This document shows, one piece after another, positions 1-9,341 of a stretch of DNA of 64,000 bases. The notes under the pieces are model-generated. The model saw only the letters and a list, made by a program, of their open reading frames with translations, did no database searches and had not been told where the DNA came from. Position 1 is the first letter of the stretch. Each line of letters starts with the position of its first letter. The position numbers and the translations under genes are program-made. The stretch comes from Bacteroidota bacterium (GTDB lineage: Bacteria > Bacteroidota > Bacteroidia > Cytophagales > Cyclobacteriaceae): assembly GCA_018266395.1 (NCBI GenBank), contig JAFEAM010000016.1:51305-115304 (forward strand), given 5' to 3'.

Positions 1-122
1 AGGGTGATTTAGCTTCAGTTAACGGTTACACCTTGCATTTCTTTTAGAATTTATCATAGATTCCGCGCTGAATCGTTATAAGTTGTGGTTTATCGGATTC
101 AATTGATCATTCCAAACAGGTG

Positions 123-3100
123 ATGCCAAGAGCGTTTTTTCAAGCCGGTCCGATCGTCGCTCTTTTCATGCTCCTGTCTGCCGGCATCAGTCACGCCCAG
201 GAAAGATGTGGCACCACACAGTATGAAAAGATCCGCCACAGAGAAACGGTAGTGCAATTCGAACAGTGGATGCAGGAAAAGATCAGGCAAAATCAGATCA
301 GGAATTTTCAGACCGATCGCACCCAGTCACCGACATACGTGATTCCCGTAGTGGTTCATGTCATTCACAATGGTGAACCCATTGGAACAGGCACCAATAT
401 TTCTGATGCCCAGATCCAATCGCAAATTGATGTGATCAATGCAGACTATAACCGGCTCAACGCTGACGCCTCCAATACACCCTCTGAGTTTCTTCCAGTG
501 GCCGGCAGCATCAATATTCAATTTGTACTGGCAAGGCAGGACCCTGACGGGTTGCCTGCCAACCTGAATGGCAACAGTTATGGCATACGGCGGGTGAAGG
601 GGACCAAAACTTCATGGACACTGGAAGACAATGCCACTTTCAAGGGCCTGAGTTACTGGCCCGCTGAAAATTACCTGAACATCTGGGTTATTAATTTCGA
701 CAGCAGCACAGGGCTGATCGGATACGCGCAGCTTCCCGTCTCCAGCCAACTCAGCGGATTGGAGACTGCCAGTTCTGACCGCCTGACTGACGGCGTTGCC
801 ATTAACTATAAAGATTTCGGCGCCGGAACTTCCTTCAACCTGGATGCCCGGTTTAACAAAGGCAGAACAGCTACTCACGAGATCGGCCATTTCCTGGGGC
901 TTCGTCACATCTGGGCAGAAGATGTTCCCGGCTGCGGACCTCCCGGCGACTATGTAGACGACACGCCGCCTCAGTCCTCTTCCACCAATTCGTGCCCTAC
1001 CACTGCGCTTATCTCCTGCACGCCCTTTCACAAGATGTACCAGAACTACATGGATTACACAGATGATGCTTGTATGAATCTTTTCACCCAGGGACAAATC
1101 AGCCGCATGGTTGTTGTGCTCGGCAACAGCCCGAGACGTGCGAGCCTGCTTACCTCACCCGGTGCCACTGACCCTGTTCCGGTAAGCAATGATGTGGCCT
1201 TAAGTGATATTGTCGCGCCGACTACCGTAGTCTGTGATGGCGCCATCACCCCACAGATCACGCTGATCAATGCCGGAAGTAATACCGTGACCTCCGCGCA
1301 GGTTCAGCTTAATGTCAACGGATCCATCAGCAGCACAATCTTTCCTGTGACTCTCAACACCTATGAACGGACGGTCATCTCCTTCAGTCCGATCTCATTA
1401 TCCGCGGGTACCACTAATCAATTCACCTTTCAGGTATTACAGGTGAATGGCACATCCGACGGCAACAGCGTCAACAATCAAAAATCCATACAGACGAATG
1501 TGCCGGCCAGCGTCTCCCTCCCTATCCTTGAACCTTTTAACACTGTCCCCTCGAACTGGACAATACTTAATCCTGATGGCTCAATTACGTGGGCGAACGT
1601 GACTGCTCCTGACAACAGCCCTTCCAACAAGGCGATGTATCTGGACTTCTATGATTATTCCCTTTTTGGCGCAGTCGATCAGCTCGTCACTCCGCCATTC
1701 AACATCGCCACGCCTCTCACCTCACAGGTGAAATTCGATATCGCTTATGCCTTCATATCAAACCAGCCGCCTGACAATCTTAAAGTATATGCACTTCCCG
1801 GTTGCAATCCGGATCTTTCCCATGCGGTGTTGCTGTATGATAAATCAGGTTCCAGTCTGGCAACCACCAGCAACAACGGATCGGCATTTGTTCCCCAGAA
1901 TAATAATCAATGGAAAAAATCCGAAGTCCTTTCCCTGAGTACACTGACACCGGGGCCTTACCAGTTGGCTTTTGTCGGGATCAATGCCAATGGCAATAAT
2001 CTTTACCTGGATAACGTGGCTGTAAGCGATGACATCGTCAATGATCTGGCTATTACCAGCGTACTGAGTCCAGGCCTTGTTCATTGTCAGATCAATTCTC
2101 CTGTCACATTCAATGTCAAGAATTTCAGCACATCAGCCGTTACCAGTTTCCAGGTGAGTTGGACTATCAATGGAGGAGCAGCAGTTACCCAAACCTTTTC
2201 AGGAATTCAATTGTCTGTCGGAGATGAAGGCAGTTTCACCATCAGCAACATCACCGGCATGAACCCAGGCTCCAACCAAATCAAGGTCAGTGTCCTCAAC
2301 CCGAATGGACTGCCTGACTCATTTCCCGGAAACAACAGTCTCACCTTCATGACCTACGTTGATCAGACCTCTGACATCGCACCTTTCCGGAAGACATTTG
2401 ATGCCGCAGGGGAGCCGCCATGGCTCAGTGCGAGTCCCTCGGCCGGTTCATTATGGCAAAACGTCAGCACCAACAAGGGCCAGTCTGCTGTCTTCCCTGC
2501 ATTCAGTGATGCAACCATCGGCGAGCAGTCCTGGATGGTCAGTCCCACTTTCAGTCTCTCCTCCTTTTCAAACAACAGCTTCTTTTTTGATGTGAGTTAT
2601 GCTCAGCATGGCACAGCGGAAGAAAGGTTGCAGCTGGTTGCATCAACGGATTGCGGGATCACGTACCCAACCGTATTGTTTGACAAGCCTGGGAGCCAAT
2701 TCAGCAGTGCCACTTCATCCAACTCCTGGCTGCCTTCCACCAACACAGATTGGCAGCGCATTTACATCAACCTCGACCAGCTTTCAGGACAATCCAATGT
2801 GAGGCTGGCCTTCATCGTCACCAACGCGCAGGGAAACAACCTGTACCTGGACAACCTTGAGCTGTTCGCAGGTGACGATCCCAATCCACCGGTCTCCAGC
2901 CTTCCTTATCAGTTGTATTATTCAAACAAGAACACCCAGTCTGACCTGGCGCTCACCTTCACCCTGCCGTCACGAAAGGACGTGAGATTACTCATCTATA
3001 ATATTGTAGGCCAGCAGGTGGCTGACAACCTGTTGACTGATGTGCTCAATCAAACCTATTATTTTGATTTCAGCGGACAGTCGTCGGGGCTCTATATCTT

Positions 3101-3155
3101 CCGGTTACAAACCGACGATTTCACCAGCACAACGAAAGTTTTTATAGGGCATTAA
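123..3155 (+). CDS. Secreted M43 (pappalysin/cytophagalysin-like) metalloprotease with T9SS sorting domain
   Basis: This is a predicted secreted zinc endopeptidase of family M43, about 1010 residues. A signal peptide with a hydrophobic stretch (FQAGPIVALFMLLSAGISHA) opens the protein. The zinc motif HEIGHFLGLRH fits HExxHxxGxxH and lies near residues 252-262, followed by a Met-turn-like NYMDYTDD. The middle holds two repeated beta-sandwich modules that end in GNNLYLDN, near residues 625 and 900. The last 75 residues resemble a type A T9SS sorting domain (LLIYNIVGQQV, GLYIFRL), so export through the outer membrane is inferred. A GTG at 120 directly precedes the ATG at 123; I chose the ATG. The gene stands alone, 35 bp before ddl. 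Substrate is unknown. Confidence 0.9.
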   Translation: MPRAFFQAGPIVALFMLLSAGISHAQERCGTTQYEKIRHRETVVQFEQWMQEKIRQNQIRNFQTDRTQSPTYVIPVVVHVIHNGEPIGTGTNISDAQIQSQIDVINADYNRLNADASNTPSEFLPVAGSINIQFVLARQDPDGLPANLNGNSYGIRRVKGTKTSWTLEDNATFKGLSYWPAENYLNIWVINFDSSTGLIGYAQLPVSSQLSGLETASSDRLTDGVAINYKDFGAGTSFNLDARFNKGRTATHEIGHFLGLRHIWAEDVPGCGPPGDYVDDTPPQSSSTNSCPTTALISCTPFHKMYQNYMDYTDDACMNLFTQGQISRMVVVLGNSPRRASLLTSPGATDPVPVSNDVALSDIVAPTTVVCDGAITPQITLINAGSNTVTSAQVQLNVNGSISSTIFPVTLNTYERTVISFSPISLSAGTTNQFTFQVLQVNGTSDGNSVNNQKSIQTNVPASVSLPILEPFNTVPSNWTILNPDGSITWANVTAPDNSPSNKAMYLDFYDYSLFGAVDQLVTPPFNIATPLTSQVKFDIAYAFISNQPPDNLKVYALPGCNPDLSHAVLLYDKSGSSLATTSNNGSAFVPQNNNQWKKSEVLSLSTLTPGPYQLAFVGINANGNNLYLDNVAVSDDIVNDLAITSVLSPGLVHCQINSPVTFNVKNFSTSAVTSFQVSWTINGGAAVTQTFSGIQLSVGDEGSFTISNITGMNPGSNQIKVSVLNPNGLPDSFPGNNSLTFMTYVDQTSDIAPFRKTFDAAGEPPWLSASPSAGSLWQNVSTNKGQSAVFPAFSDATIGEQSWMVSPTFSLSSFSNNSFFFDVSYAQHGTAEERLQLVASTDCGITYPTVLFDKPGSQFSSATSSNSWLPSTNTDWQRIYINLDQLSGQSNVRLAFIVTNAQGNNLYLDNLELFAGDDPNPPVSSLPYQLYYSNKNTQSDLALTFTLPSRKDVRLLIYNIVGQQVADNLLTDVLNQTYYFDFSGQSSGLYIFRLQTDDFTSTTKVFIGH

Positions 3156-3165
3156 CAGGATTATC

Positions 3166-3173
3166 TATCTTTG
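3166..3173 (+). promoter_or_regulatory. Candidate Bacteroidota -7 promoter box upstream of ddl
   Basis: TATCTTTG fits the Bacteroidota -7 consensus TAnnTTTG and ends 17 bases before the ddl start. I do not see a good TTG -33 element at the usual spacing, so this rests on one box only. Confidence 0.35.
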
Positions 3174-3190
3174 GAAGTTAGTTATTCCGA

Positions 3191-4264
3191 ATGCCCAGAT
3201 TAAGTGTTGCCATTCTATATGGAGGTCGCTCGGTGGAACACGGTGTTTCCATCAATTCAGCCCGCAACATCTTTCAGTTCATCGACCGCAGCAAGTTCAA
3301 TCCTGTTCCTATCGGCGTCACGCAGGAGGGGAAGTGGTATCTTACCCCCACGGTAGACAAGAATATCCGGCGAGGTGTACCGGTTGTCTTCAGGCTTGAT
3401 CCGACAAGGTCACCCTTCGTTGCTGACGGAAAACCGGTAAGGGCCCACGCCGTATTCCCGGTGCTCCACGGTACGGACGGAGAAGACGGCAGCGTTCAGG
3501 GTCTCCTTAAAACCATGAACATCCCCACCATTGGAACGGGTGTCCTGGGATCAGCCTTATCGATGAACAAGATCGCAGCCAAGCAGATGCTGAAAGCTGC
3601 AGGTGTTCCGGTGACCGATTTCATTGCCTTGAGGCGCAAGGATGACGCCATTCCCTCTTTTGAGAAAGTGAAGAATACATTGGGTCTGCCATTCATGGTG
3701 AAGTCCGCAAGTCTTGGTTCATCGGTAGGGGTAACCAAGGTTAATGGTGCGGCTGATTACAAAAAAGCTGTTGCCGAAGCCTTTCGTTATGATCACGAAC
3801 TTCTTTTTGAGCGGTATGTAAAAGGACGTGAAATAGAGTGCGCAATTCTTGGAAACGATCCTCCCAAGGCCAGCCGGCCCGGAGAGATCGTAATCAGCAA
3901 GAACTATGAATTTTATACGTTCGACGCAAAGTATGTCGATGACAAGGCTGTAACGATCAAGGTGCCCGCTGACCTGCCTTCAGCCATTGCAGACAAAATC
4001 ATGGAATTGTCGGTTAAGGCTTTTGAAATTTTGCATTGCGAAGATTATGCCCGGGTAGATCTGTTTCTCGCGGATTCGGGCGAAGTCTTTGTAAATGAAA
4101 TCAACACCATTCCCGGGTTCACCAATTCCAGCATGTACCCGATGATGTGGAAGGATCGCGGCATCTCCTTTACGGAATTGATCACGCGACTGATCAATCT
4201 TGCCATGAAGAGGCATGCTGACCTGGGCGTGCAACACGAATTCAAGTCTTCATTGAAATATTGA
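3191..4264 (+). CDS. ddl: D-alanine--D-alanine ligase
   Basis: This cytoplasmic ATP-grasp ligase joins two D-alanines to make the dipeptide of the peptidoglycan stem. At 357 residues it has the length of the DdlA/VanA class, slightly longer than DdlB. The N-terminus VAILYGGRSVEHGVSINSA is the substrate-binding glycine-rich loop, and the ATP-grasp core shows KSASLGSSVGV and ELLFERYVKGREIE. The C-terminal metal and product site appears as ARVDLFLADSGEVFVNEINT followed by PGFT. It lies 4 bp before the PASTA-domain gene, so the two are probably co-transcribed. Both act around peptidoglycan synthesis. Confidence 0.96.
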   Translation: MPRLSVAILYGGRSVEHGVSINSARNIFQFIDRSKFNPVPIGVTQEGKWYLTPTVDKNIRRGVPVVFRLDPTRSPFVADGKPVRAHAVFPVLHGTDGEDGSVQGLLKTMNIPTIGTGVLGSALSMNKIAAKQMLKAAGVPVTDFIALRRKDDAIPSFEKVKNTLGLPFMVKSASLGSSVGVTKVNGAADYKKAVAEAFRYDHELLFERYVKGREIECAILGNDPPKASRPGEIVISKNYEFYTFDAKYVDDKAVTIKVPADLPSAIADKIMELSVKAFEILHCEDYARVDLFLADSGEVFVNEINTIPGFTNSSMYPMMWKDRGISFTELITRLINLAMKRHADLGVQHEFKSSLKY

Positions 4265-4268
4265 ACGG

Positions 4269-5093
4269 ATGAAGTTTGTTGATATTGTAAAGGGCAAAAC
4301 GCTGGGTTCGGTACTGATCAACGTCGTGCTGGCCATTGGCACGATACTCATCCTGGGAACAGTCTACTTCTATATTTATCTGCCCAATACCACCAACCAC
4401 GGAGAGTCAATTGAAGTCCCTGACCTGTTGGGTGTCCCTATTGACCAACTCGCAGCAAAACTCGACTCAGTCGAATTGCGCTACGAGGTGGGTGACTCCT
4501 CTTACTCTGCCGACTATCCTCCGCTCACGGTGCTTCAGCAATTTCCAAAGGCCGGTCACAAAGTCAAGAGGAACCGGAAAGTTTACGTATCGATCAACCG
4601 CAATCATCCCCCCACCCTGCCGCTGCCCAATCTCTTCGGTGACGGTCAATCTGGTTCTCTGCTTAATGCAGAAGCCATTCTCCGAAGCAACGAGTTGAAA
4701 CGGGGCCGTATCATTTATCAACGCAATCCCAACCGTGATCTGCTCATCGAAATCCGCATCAAGGGGAAGGTGGTTAAGCCCGGAACGAGGGTTGAAAAGG
4801 GGTCGGTGGTGGACCTTGTGGTTGGCGACGGAGCCGGTCCCCGTGACTTCGTCCTTAACAATCTTGTGGGATTGCGTTACCAGAACGCATTGTTAAGGCT
4901 TGGCAACCTCAGTCTTCACCTTGGGGGTGTTGAAATTCCCGAGGATGTGGATACTACAGGCGTTGAATTATTCGTTTTCAAACATGTTCCTTCAGCAGGG
5001 GATTCTGTGAGCATCGGCGATCCGGTTACCATATGGATTGGACCGAAAGGTTACACAATCAAGGATGACGAGCATAAAGACGAAGGGAATTAA
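4269..5093 (+). CDS. Single-span membrane protein with PASTA domains
   Basis: The 274-residue protein has a short cytoplasmic N-terminus, one transmembrane segment (about residues 13-37) and roughly three PASTA domains outside (about 47-110, 115-187, 190-258). Recognisable PASTA starts are IEVPDLLGVPIDQL and VLNNLVGLRYQNALL. PASTA domains bind muropeptides and uncrosslinked peptidoglycan in other bacteria. There is no kinase or transpeptidase domain, unlike PknB or PBP2x. The position 4 bp after ddl supports a cell-wall role. The exact function is unknown. Confidence 0.88.
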   Translation: MKFVDIVKGKTLGSVLINVVLAIGTILILGTVYFYIYLPNTTNHGESIEVPDLLGVPIDQLAAKLDSVELRYEVGDSSYSADYPPLTVLQQFPKAGHKVKRNRKVYVSINRNHPPTLPLPNLFGDGQSGSLLNAEAILRSNELKRGRIIYQRNPNRDLLIEIRIKGKVVKPGTRVEKGSVVDLVVGDGAGPRDFVLNNLVGLRYQNALLRLGNLSLHLGGVEIPEDVDTTGVELFVFKHVPSAGDSVSIGDPVTIWIGPKGYTIKDDEHKDEGN

Positions 5094-5100
5094 CAGCAGT

Positions 5101-6993
5101 GTGAAACACTTTCTTTGGTGCCTGCTTTTTCTGAGTCCGGTTCAATTGCTCTTCGCGCAGTTGGTTGAGTTTCCCCTTGCACCGCATCATGACAAGCACA
5201 CGCGTTATGCGCCTGGCGGCAGACAACAATCCACACTCCCGCTTCAGATTCCCTTTTGGGACGACTTCTCTTATTCAGATTCACTCAGCTATCCTGACGA
5301 GAACCTGTGGCAGTATGGCAGTTCAGTGTATCTGAACAATGGTATCGGAATACAACAGCCATCGAAGAATGTTGCCACCTTCGACGGCGTGGACAGCCTT
5401 GGGAAGCCTTACAATGTCAATGATATTCTGGCCAAAGGGCTCGCGGACCAACTGGTATCACAGCCCATACGGATGGATGTTGTCGATCCGGCTTTGCGCG
5501 GAACTGTTTACCTGAGCTTTTTTTATCAGGTGAAAGGAAACGGGGAAGCGCCTGATCCGGGTGACGATCTTATATTGTCCTTCCTCAATGCAGACGGAAA
5601 ATGGGAACCCATGCTGACCATAGAGAATGATGGTTCGCAGGACCCATCCACTTTCTACCAGGTTCTTGTGCCCATCACCGACGATCGCTTCTATCATGCG
5701 GCCTTTCAGTTCCGGCTTCAAAATTTCTCCCGGCTTTCCGGTCCTTACGATACCTGGAACGTAGACTACATCTATCTGAACTCCGGCCGTTCAACATCCG
5801 ATACCTCGTATCCTGACCGGACCGTGTCAGGATCGCTGACTTCCCTTTTCACCAATTACCGATCCATCCCCCTAAGGCATTTTGATCCAAATGCACACCT
5901 GATCAAACCTGCCATTCAACTTTATAATATGAGGGCGGGCAATCTACAGCCATTTGACTACACCACCTCCGCTGTCTTTTACACAAAGAAAGGGCAGCAG
6001 ATAACTTCCAGTAAATTAAGTCTGGACAATAAGCAGGACCCTGGTACGATTCTACAGGGGCAACAGTTCCTCAATCTCACCCTGAACAGCATTCCGCCCC
6101 CAGGCGCTTTTGATCTCACGGCGGACTCCATCGGGATCCGATTCCGTTATGGTATGTCGACCAAAGACAATGTACCCCCTTCCCTCAACGGCGACTATGA
6201 TGCGAGCAAATACAGCCCCATTGATTTTCGTGTCAATGACTCCACGCAGACGAACTATATCCTCGCTTCTTACTATGCTTACGATGACGGAAAAGCGGAG
6301 TATGGTGCAGGGCTGAACCAGGCAGGATCATATCTATCTTTCAAATTCGACATGAGTACCTCCGGTGCGGATACACTCATATATGTGGACATCTACTTTC
6401 CCGACTTTGCCGACCAGAGCGTACAGTCCCTGCAACTGGAGGTCAGAAGCAACCTGACGGATGCGCCCTCTGCCCTGCTTTACAACCAGATCATTTCTGT
6501 TGTGCGAACGCGCAAGAACCAGTTTACCCGGTACAAACTTTCCCAGTACGTCATATTAAAAGGAGAGTTCTACATCGGCTGGAAGCAGTTGGCTACGGCG
6601 AATATTCCGGTGGGGCTGGACAAGAATACCGATAACGGTGACAAGATCTTCTACAACACCAACGGGGTATGGGTACAAAACACCACAGTGCACGGGAGTA
6701 TCATGGTGCGGCCCGGGTTCGGAAGTCCAAGCGGTCAGGATGTGTCGACAGGCATAGAAGATGTACGACAGGTTCCGGTTTATCCCAACCCAACCCGAGG
6801 ATTGTGCTATCTGCCGGCAGGAGCAACGAATATTGTGGTGAGGGATTTGATGGGGAGAGCTATTGATATTTCCTTTACAGGTCTGGATGACCGTACAGCC
6901 CTGAATCTGCCAAGCGTCAACGGCTTGTACCTAGTACAATACCTTCTGGGGGGCAAGCTCCTAAGGGATAAGGTTATGGTGCAGGTGGAGTAG
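5101..6993 (+). CDS. Secreted protein with T9SS type A sorting domain
   Basis: I place the start at the GTG at 5101, which gives the signal peptide VKHFLWCLLFLSPVQLLFAQ and has AAGGGA about 10 bases upstream. The frame is open back to 5038, but that would overlap the PASTA gene. The body of about 550 residues is beta-rich, with blocks rich in aromatic residues and no enzyme motif that I recognise. The C-terminal 75 residues (VPVYPNPTRG, VVRDLMGRAI, GLYLVQYLLGG) are a typical T9SS sorting domain, so the protein is probably displayed or released at the cell surface. The 3' end overlaps the convergent protease gene by 20 bp. Confidence 0.87.
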   Translation: MKHFLWCLLFLSPVQLLFAQLVEFPLAPHHDKHTRYAPGGRQQSTLPLQIPFWDDFSYSDSLSYPDENLWQYGSSVYLNNGIGIQQPSKNVATFDGVDSLGKPYNVNDILAKGLADQLVSQPIRMDVVDPALRGTVYLSFFYQVKGNGEAPDPGDDLILSFLNADGKWEPMLTIENDGSQDPSTFYQVLVPITDDRFYHAAFQFRLQNFSRLSGPYDTWNVDYIYLNSGRSTSDTSYPDRTVSGSLTSLFTNYRSIPLRHFDPNAHLIKPAIQLYNMRAGNLQPFDYTTSAVFYTKKGQQITSSKLSLDNKQDPGTILQGQQFLNLTLNSIPPPGAFDLTADSIGIRFRYGMSTKDNVPPSLNGDYDASKYSPIDFRVNDSTQTNYILASYYAYDDGKAEYGAGLNQAGSYLSFKFDMSTSGADTLIYVDIYFPDFADQSVQSLQLEVRSNLTDAPSALLYNQIISVVRTRKNQFTRYKLSQYVILKGEFYIGWKQLATANIPVGLDKNTDNGDKIFYNTNGVWVQNTTVHGSIMVRPGFGSPSGQDVSTGIEDVRQVPVYPNPTRGLCYLPAGATNIVVRDLMGRAIDISFTGLDDRTALNLPSVNGLYLVQYLLGGKLLRDKVMVQVE

Positions 6994-8119
6994 GCGCAAT
7001 CAACTCTATAGGTGCAGGTGCAAAGCACAGTATAAACACCAGAAGGGCGATCCAGCCGAGAATTTTTCTTCCGGTAGATAGTGGTGCTTCAATCTCAGAA
7101 GGCGGATGGTGGACACGGAGGAACCGGCCGATCAGGAAAGCGAATAACATCCAACCTGAATAACCATGAATTCCAGGTATGAGCCACTGAAGAATAAACT
7201 GCGCTGCAAAAACAATCATTGCATACATCAGCGCATCCAAAGCACTTGAGCTCACCCCTGTCAAGGCCGAGAACAAAAAAAGCAAGTAGAGTCCTGTAAC
7301 CCACAGTTCATCCGCCTGAGGCCCCAGGAACTGAACGAAGCCCAGCCCGGCATAGAAGACAAAAAGGATAAAGACAACAGATGCCACAATCTTATGGCCC
7401 TTGTATCCCAGCAGACCATACAGCACATGCCCGCCATCCAGTTGTCCGATGGGTAGCAAGTTTATGCTCGTAAATACCAGCGCCAAAAATCCGGCGAAGA
7501 GGTAGGGATAGTGAATTAGTTCGTGTGCATTGGGCACCCTCGACGGATCCGCCACAAATTTCTCAAAGAACAGGAAGAGCAGATTCTTTCCTATGATTAC
7601 GTCTACTGTCCCTTCCGGCATATGTTCCGGCAAGTAGACATAGCTGGCATAGTCAGCGCCATACTTCGCATAATCCGGATGGAACTGGAATACATAGTCG
7701 GGCGGCGGAAGGGTGGCAAACCCATACCAAAGAATGATGAAGGCCACCACAAAACCAGCGAGGGGGCCTGCTATGCCGATGTCGAAAGTCTGCTGTTTGG
7801 TTGGGACGCGGCTCTTGAGGCGGATGAGGGCCCCAAGTGTTCCAAACATCAGTGAAAATGGAGGCAGCGGGATATAATAAGGCAAGGTTGTGCGAACCTT
7901 GTAATGTACTGCCGTAAAATAATGACCAAATTCATGAACCGTCAGGATAAGAAGGAAGGGCACAGAATAAGGCATCCCGCTCACAAAGTCCGCCCAGGAG
8001 TAACCCTCCATGAAGATCGACTTGCTGTACACCCATTCCGCCCCTGCAAGAGTGGTGGTAACGAATGTGAGCAAGAACAATCCGGTGTGGAGAAGAATTT
8101 TCTTAGGCGAAAGCTCCAT
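6974..8119 (-). CDS. Site-2-protease-like M50 membrane metalloprotease
   Basis: This is a 381-residue polytopic membrane protein of family M50. The zinc motif HEFGH is at residues 62-66 within a membrane helix. The second half of the active site, NLLPIGQLDGGH, fits the family motif NxxPxxxLDGG. The family includes site-2 proteases that cut membrane-anchored substrates, and the Bacteroidota members resemble the plant EGY branch with extra helices. No PDZ domain is visible. Its partners are unknown. It is a single gene, converging with the T9SS cargo gene and about 50 bp from the tRNA, which is on the same strand. Confidence 0.9.
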   Translation of the reverse strand: MELSPKKILLHTGLFLLTFVTTTLAGAEWVYSKSIFMEGYSWADFVSGMPYSVPFLLILTVHEFGHYFTAVHYKVRTTLPYYIPLPPFSLMFGTLGALIRLKSRVPTKQQTFDIGIAGPLAGFVVAFIILWYGFATLPPPDYVFQFHPDYAKYGADYASYVYLPEHMPEGTVDVIIGKNLLFLFFEKFVADPSRVPNAHELIHYPYLFAGFLALVFTSINLLPIGQLDGGHVLYGLLGYKGHKIVASVVFILFVFYAGLGFVQFLGPQADELWVTGLYLLFLFSALTGVSSSALDALMYAMIVFAAQFILQWLIPGIHGYSGWMLFAFLIGRFLRVHHPPSEIEAPLSTGRKILGWIALLVFILCFAPAPIELIAPTPPAP

Positions 8120-8168
8120 GAGGCTATAAAAAATTTACCCGGCGTTGGTCCCCAGGTGTGCTTAAGAG

Positions 8169-8242
8169 TGGGCCCTGTTGGGATCGAACCAACGACCCGC
8201 AGATTATGAGTCTGCTGCTCTAACCGACTGAGCTAAGGGCCC
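8169..8242 (-). tRNA. tRNA with CAT anticodon (Met elongator or Ile2)
   Basis: A 74-nt cloverleaf with acceptor stem GGGCCC/GGGCCC plus discriminator A, anticodon stem GCAGA/TCTGC around loop CTCATAA, and T-arm loop TTCGATC. The anticodon is CAT. The G1-C72 pair rules out the initiator. C4-G69 and C5-G68 are the pairs recognised by TilS in E. coli tRNA-Ile2, so a lysidine-modified tRNA-Ile is possible; elongator Met is the alternative. No CCA is encoded. Confidence 0.95.
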
Positions 8243-8354
8243 AAAAAACCGCTGCAATACTACATAATTTATGATGGCCGTTTAAAATTAAATTTCCCCC
8301 ATGTTCACAGGATTGGAAAAATGTGCTAAAATTGGAGGCCTAAACGCTACAACC

Positions 8355-9242
8355 ATGAAATTAAGACTAAGCGCAGCACTTCTTTTCCTTTTTTCTGTAT
8401 TGATTATTGTCTCCTGTGGCCCCAAAAAAGCCAAAAACGATAAAGATGAGCCTGGCCTTGAAGATGCTCCAAAGGACCTTGGTTCCGAAGTTCAGGGTAT
8501 GACAAAGTGCGTACCCAAACCTTCCGAAATCCCTTACCTGATTCAGGCTACCGGAGCAGAATATAACCAGAGTCTCATAAACGACCGCCGCAAGGCAGAC
8601 AGCTATGCCTCGCAAAGCGACAAGGCTGCCATGAACCTTGGCGGATATTCGGCGGACATCGCCTACCTCAGCTCTTATGACAAGACCCAGGAAGCGATTA
8701 ACCACCTGAACGTAAGCAAAGGGTTGGCCGACAAGCTGGGCGTTTCTGCCACCTTCGACCAGAAATTACTTCAGGAGTTCGAGAAGAACATTGGCAACAA
8801 GGATAAACTTGCCCAACTACTTGACAGCGCAAGCACCAAGACCGGCGATCTTCTGAAACAGGGCAACCAAAAGCTTGCCGCACTGATGGTGACCGGAAGC
8901 TTCATCGAAAGTTTGTACATCGCCACCGGCATCATCAAGACCTATCCCAAGGACATGCTGCCGGACGATCAGCGCAACAGGATCCTCACCCCCGTTATCC
9001 AGATCATCATCAAGCAGGAATGTTCAGTTTCCGAGATATCCAAGATTTTGAGTTCAGCAGAGCAGACAGGATCGGTTCCGACTATCGTGGCCGACCTTAA
9101 GCAGCTCCAGGAAAGCTATGGCAAGCTCGGAGCCGTGAAGGACCAGATCGCCAAAGGCAGCACCAAGAGCATTCTGAACGATCAGACTATTGCCGACATC
9201 ACCGCAGTTGTTGAGAAACTCCGGGGTGACATGGTCAAATAA
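8355..9242 (+). CDS. Hypothetical lipoprotein
   Basis: The 295-residue protein begins with a lipoprotein signal peptide (start ATG at 8355; lipobox LIIVSC, then GPKKAKNDKD), so it is predicted to be lipid-anchored in the envelope. An upstream ATG at 8301 would put extra polar residues before the signal and is less likely. The mature part is mostly alpha-helical, rich in Lys, Asp, Ala and Gln. It has a repeated pattern in which helices pack around Gly and Ala, but I recognise no enzyme motif. A strong terminator follows directly. The family is unknown to me. Confidence 0.8.
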   Translation: MKLRLSAALLFLFSVLIIVSCGPKKAKNDKDEPGLEDAPKDLGSEVQGMTKCVPKPSEIPYLIQATGAEYNQSLINDRRKADSYASQSDKAAMNLGGYSADIAYLSSYDKTQEAINHLNVSKGLADKLGVSATFDQKLLQEFEKNIGNKDKLAQLLDSASTKTGDLLKQGNQKLAALMVTGSFIESLYIATGIIKTYPKDMLPDDQRNRILTPVIQIIIKQECSVSEISKILSSAEQTGSVPTIVADLKQLQESYGKLGAVKDQIAKGSTKSILNDQTIADITAVVEKLRGDMVK

Positions 9243-9260
9243 CTGAACACACTTACTACA

Positions 9261-9294
9261 AAAAGGGATTGGATAATTTCCGATCCCTTTTTTG
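9261..9294 (+). terminator. Rho-independent terminator after the lipoprotein gene
   Basis: An 11-bp stem (AAAGGGATTGG with CCGATCCCTTT, one G-T pair) encloses a 7-nt loop and runs into TTTTTTTG. It lies about 20 bases after the stop codon at 9242. Confidence 0.85.
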
Positions 9295-9341
9295 TTTAGG
9301 GTCATTGAATCTCTTCTAACTTTAATGAAAACATCCCCTGT

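Noticed and set aside
612..1097. Minus-strand frame of 161 codons in the M43 protease
   Set aside because: It is opposite the catalytic domain, which has clear zinc motifs; no supporting signals.
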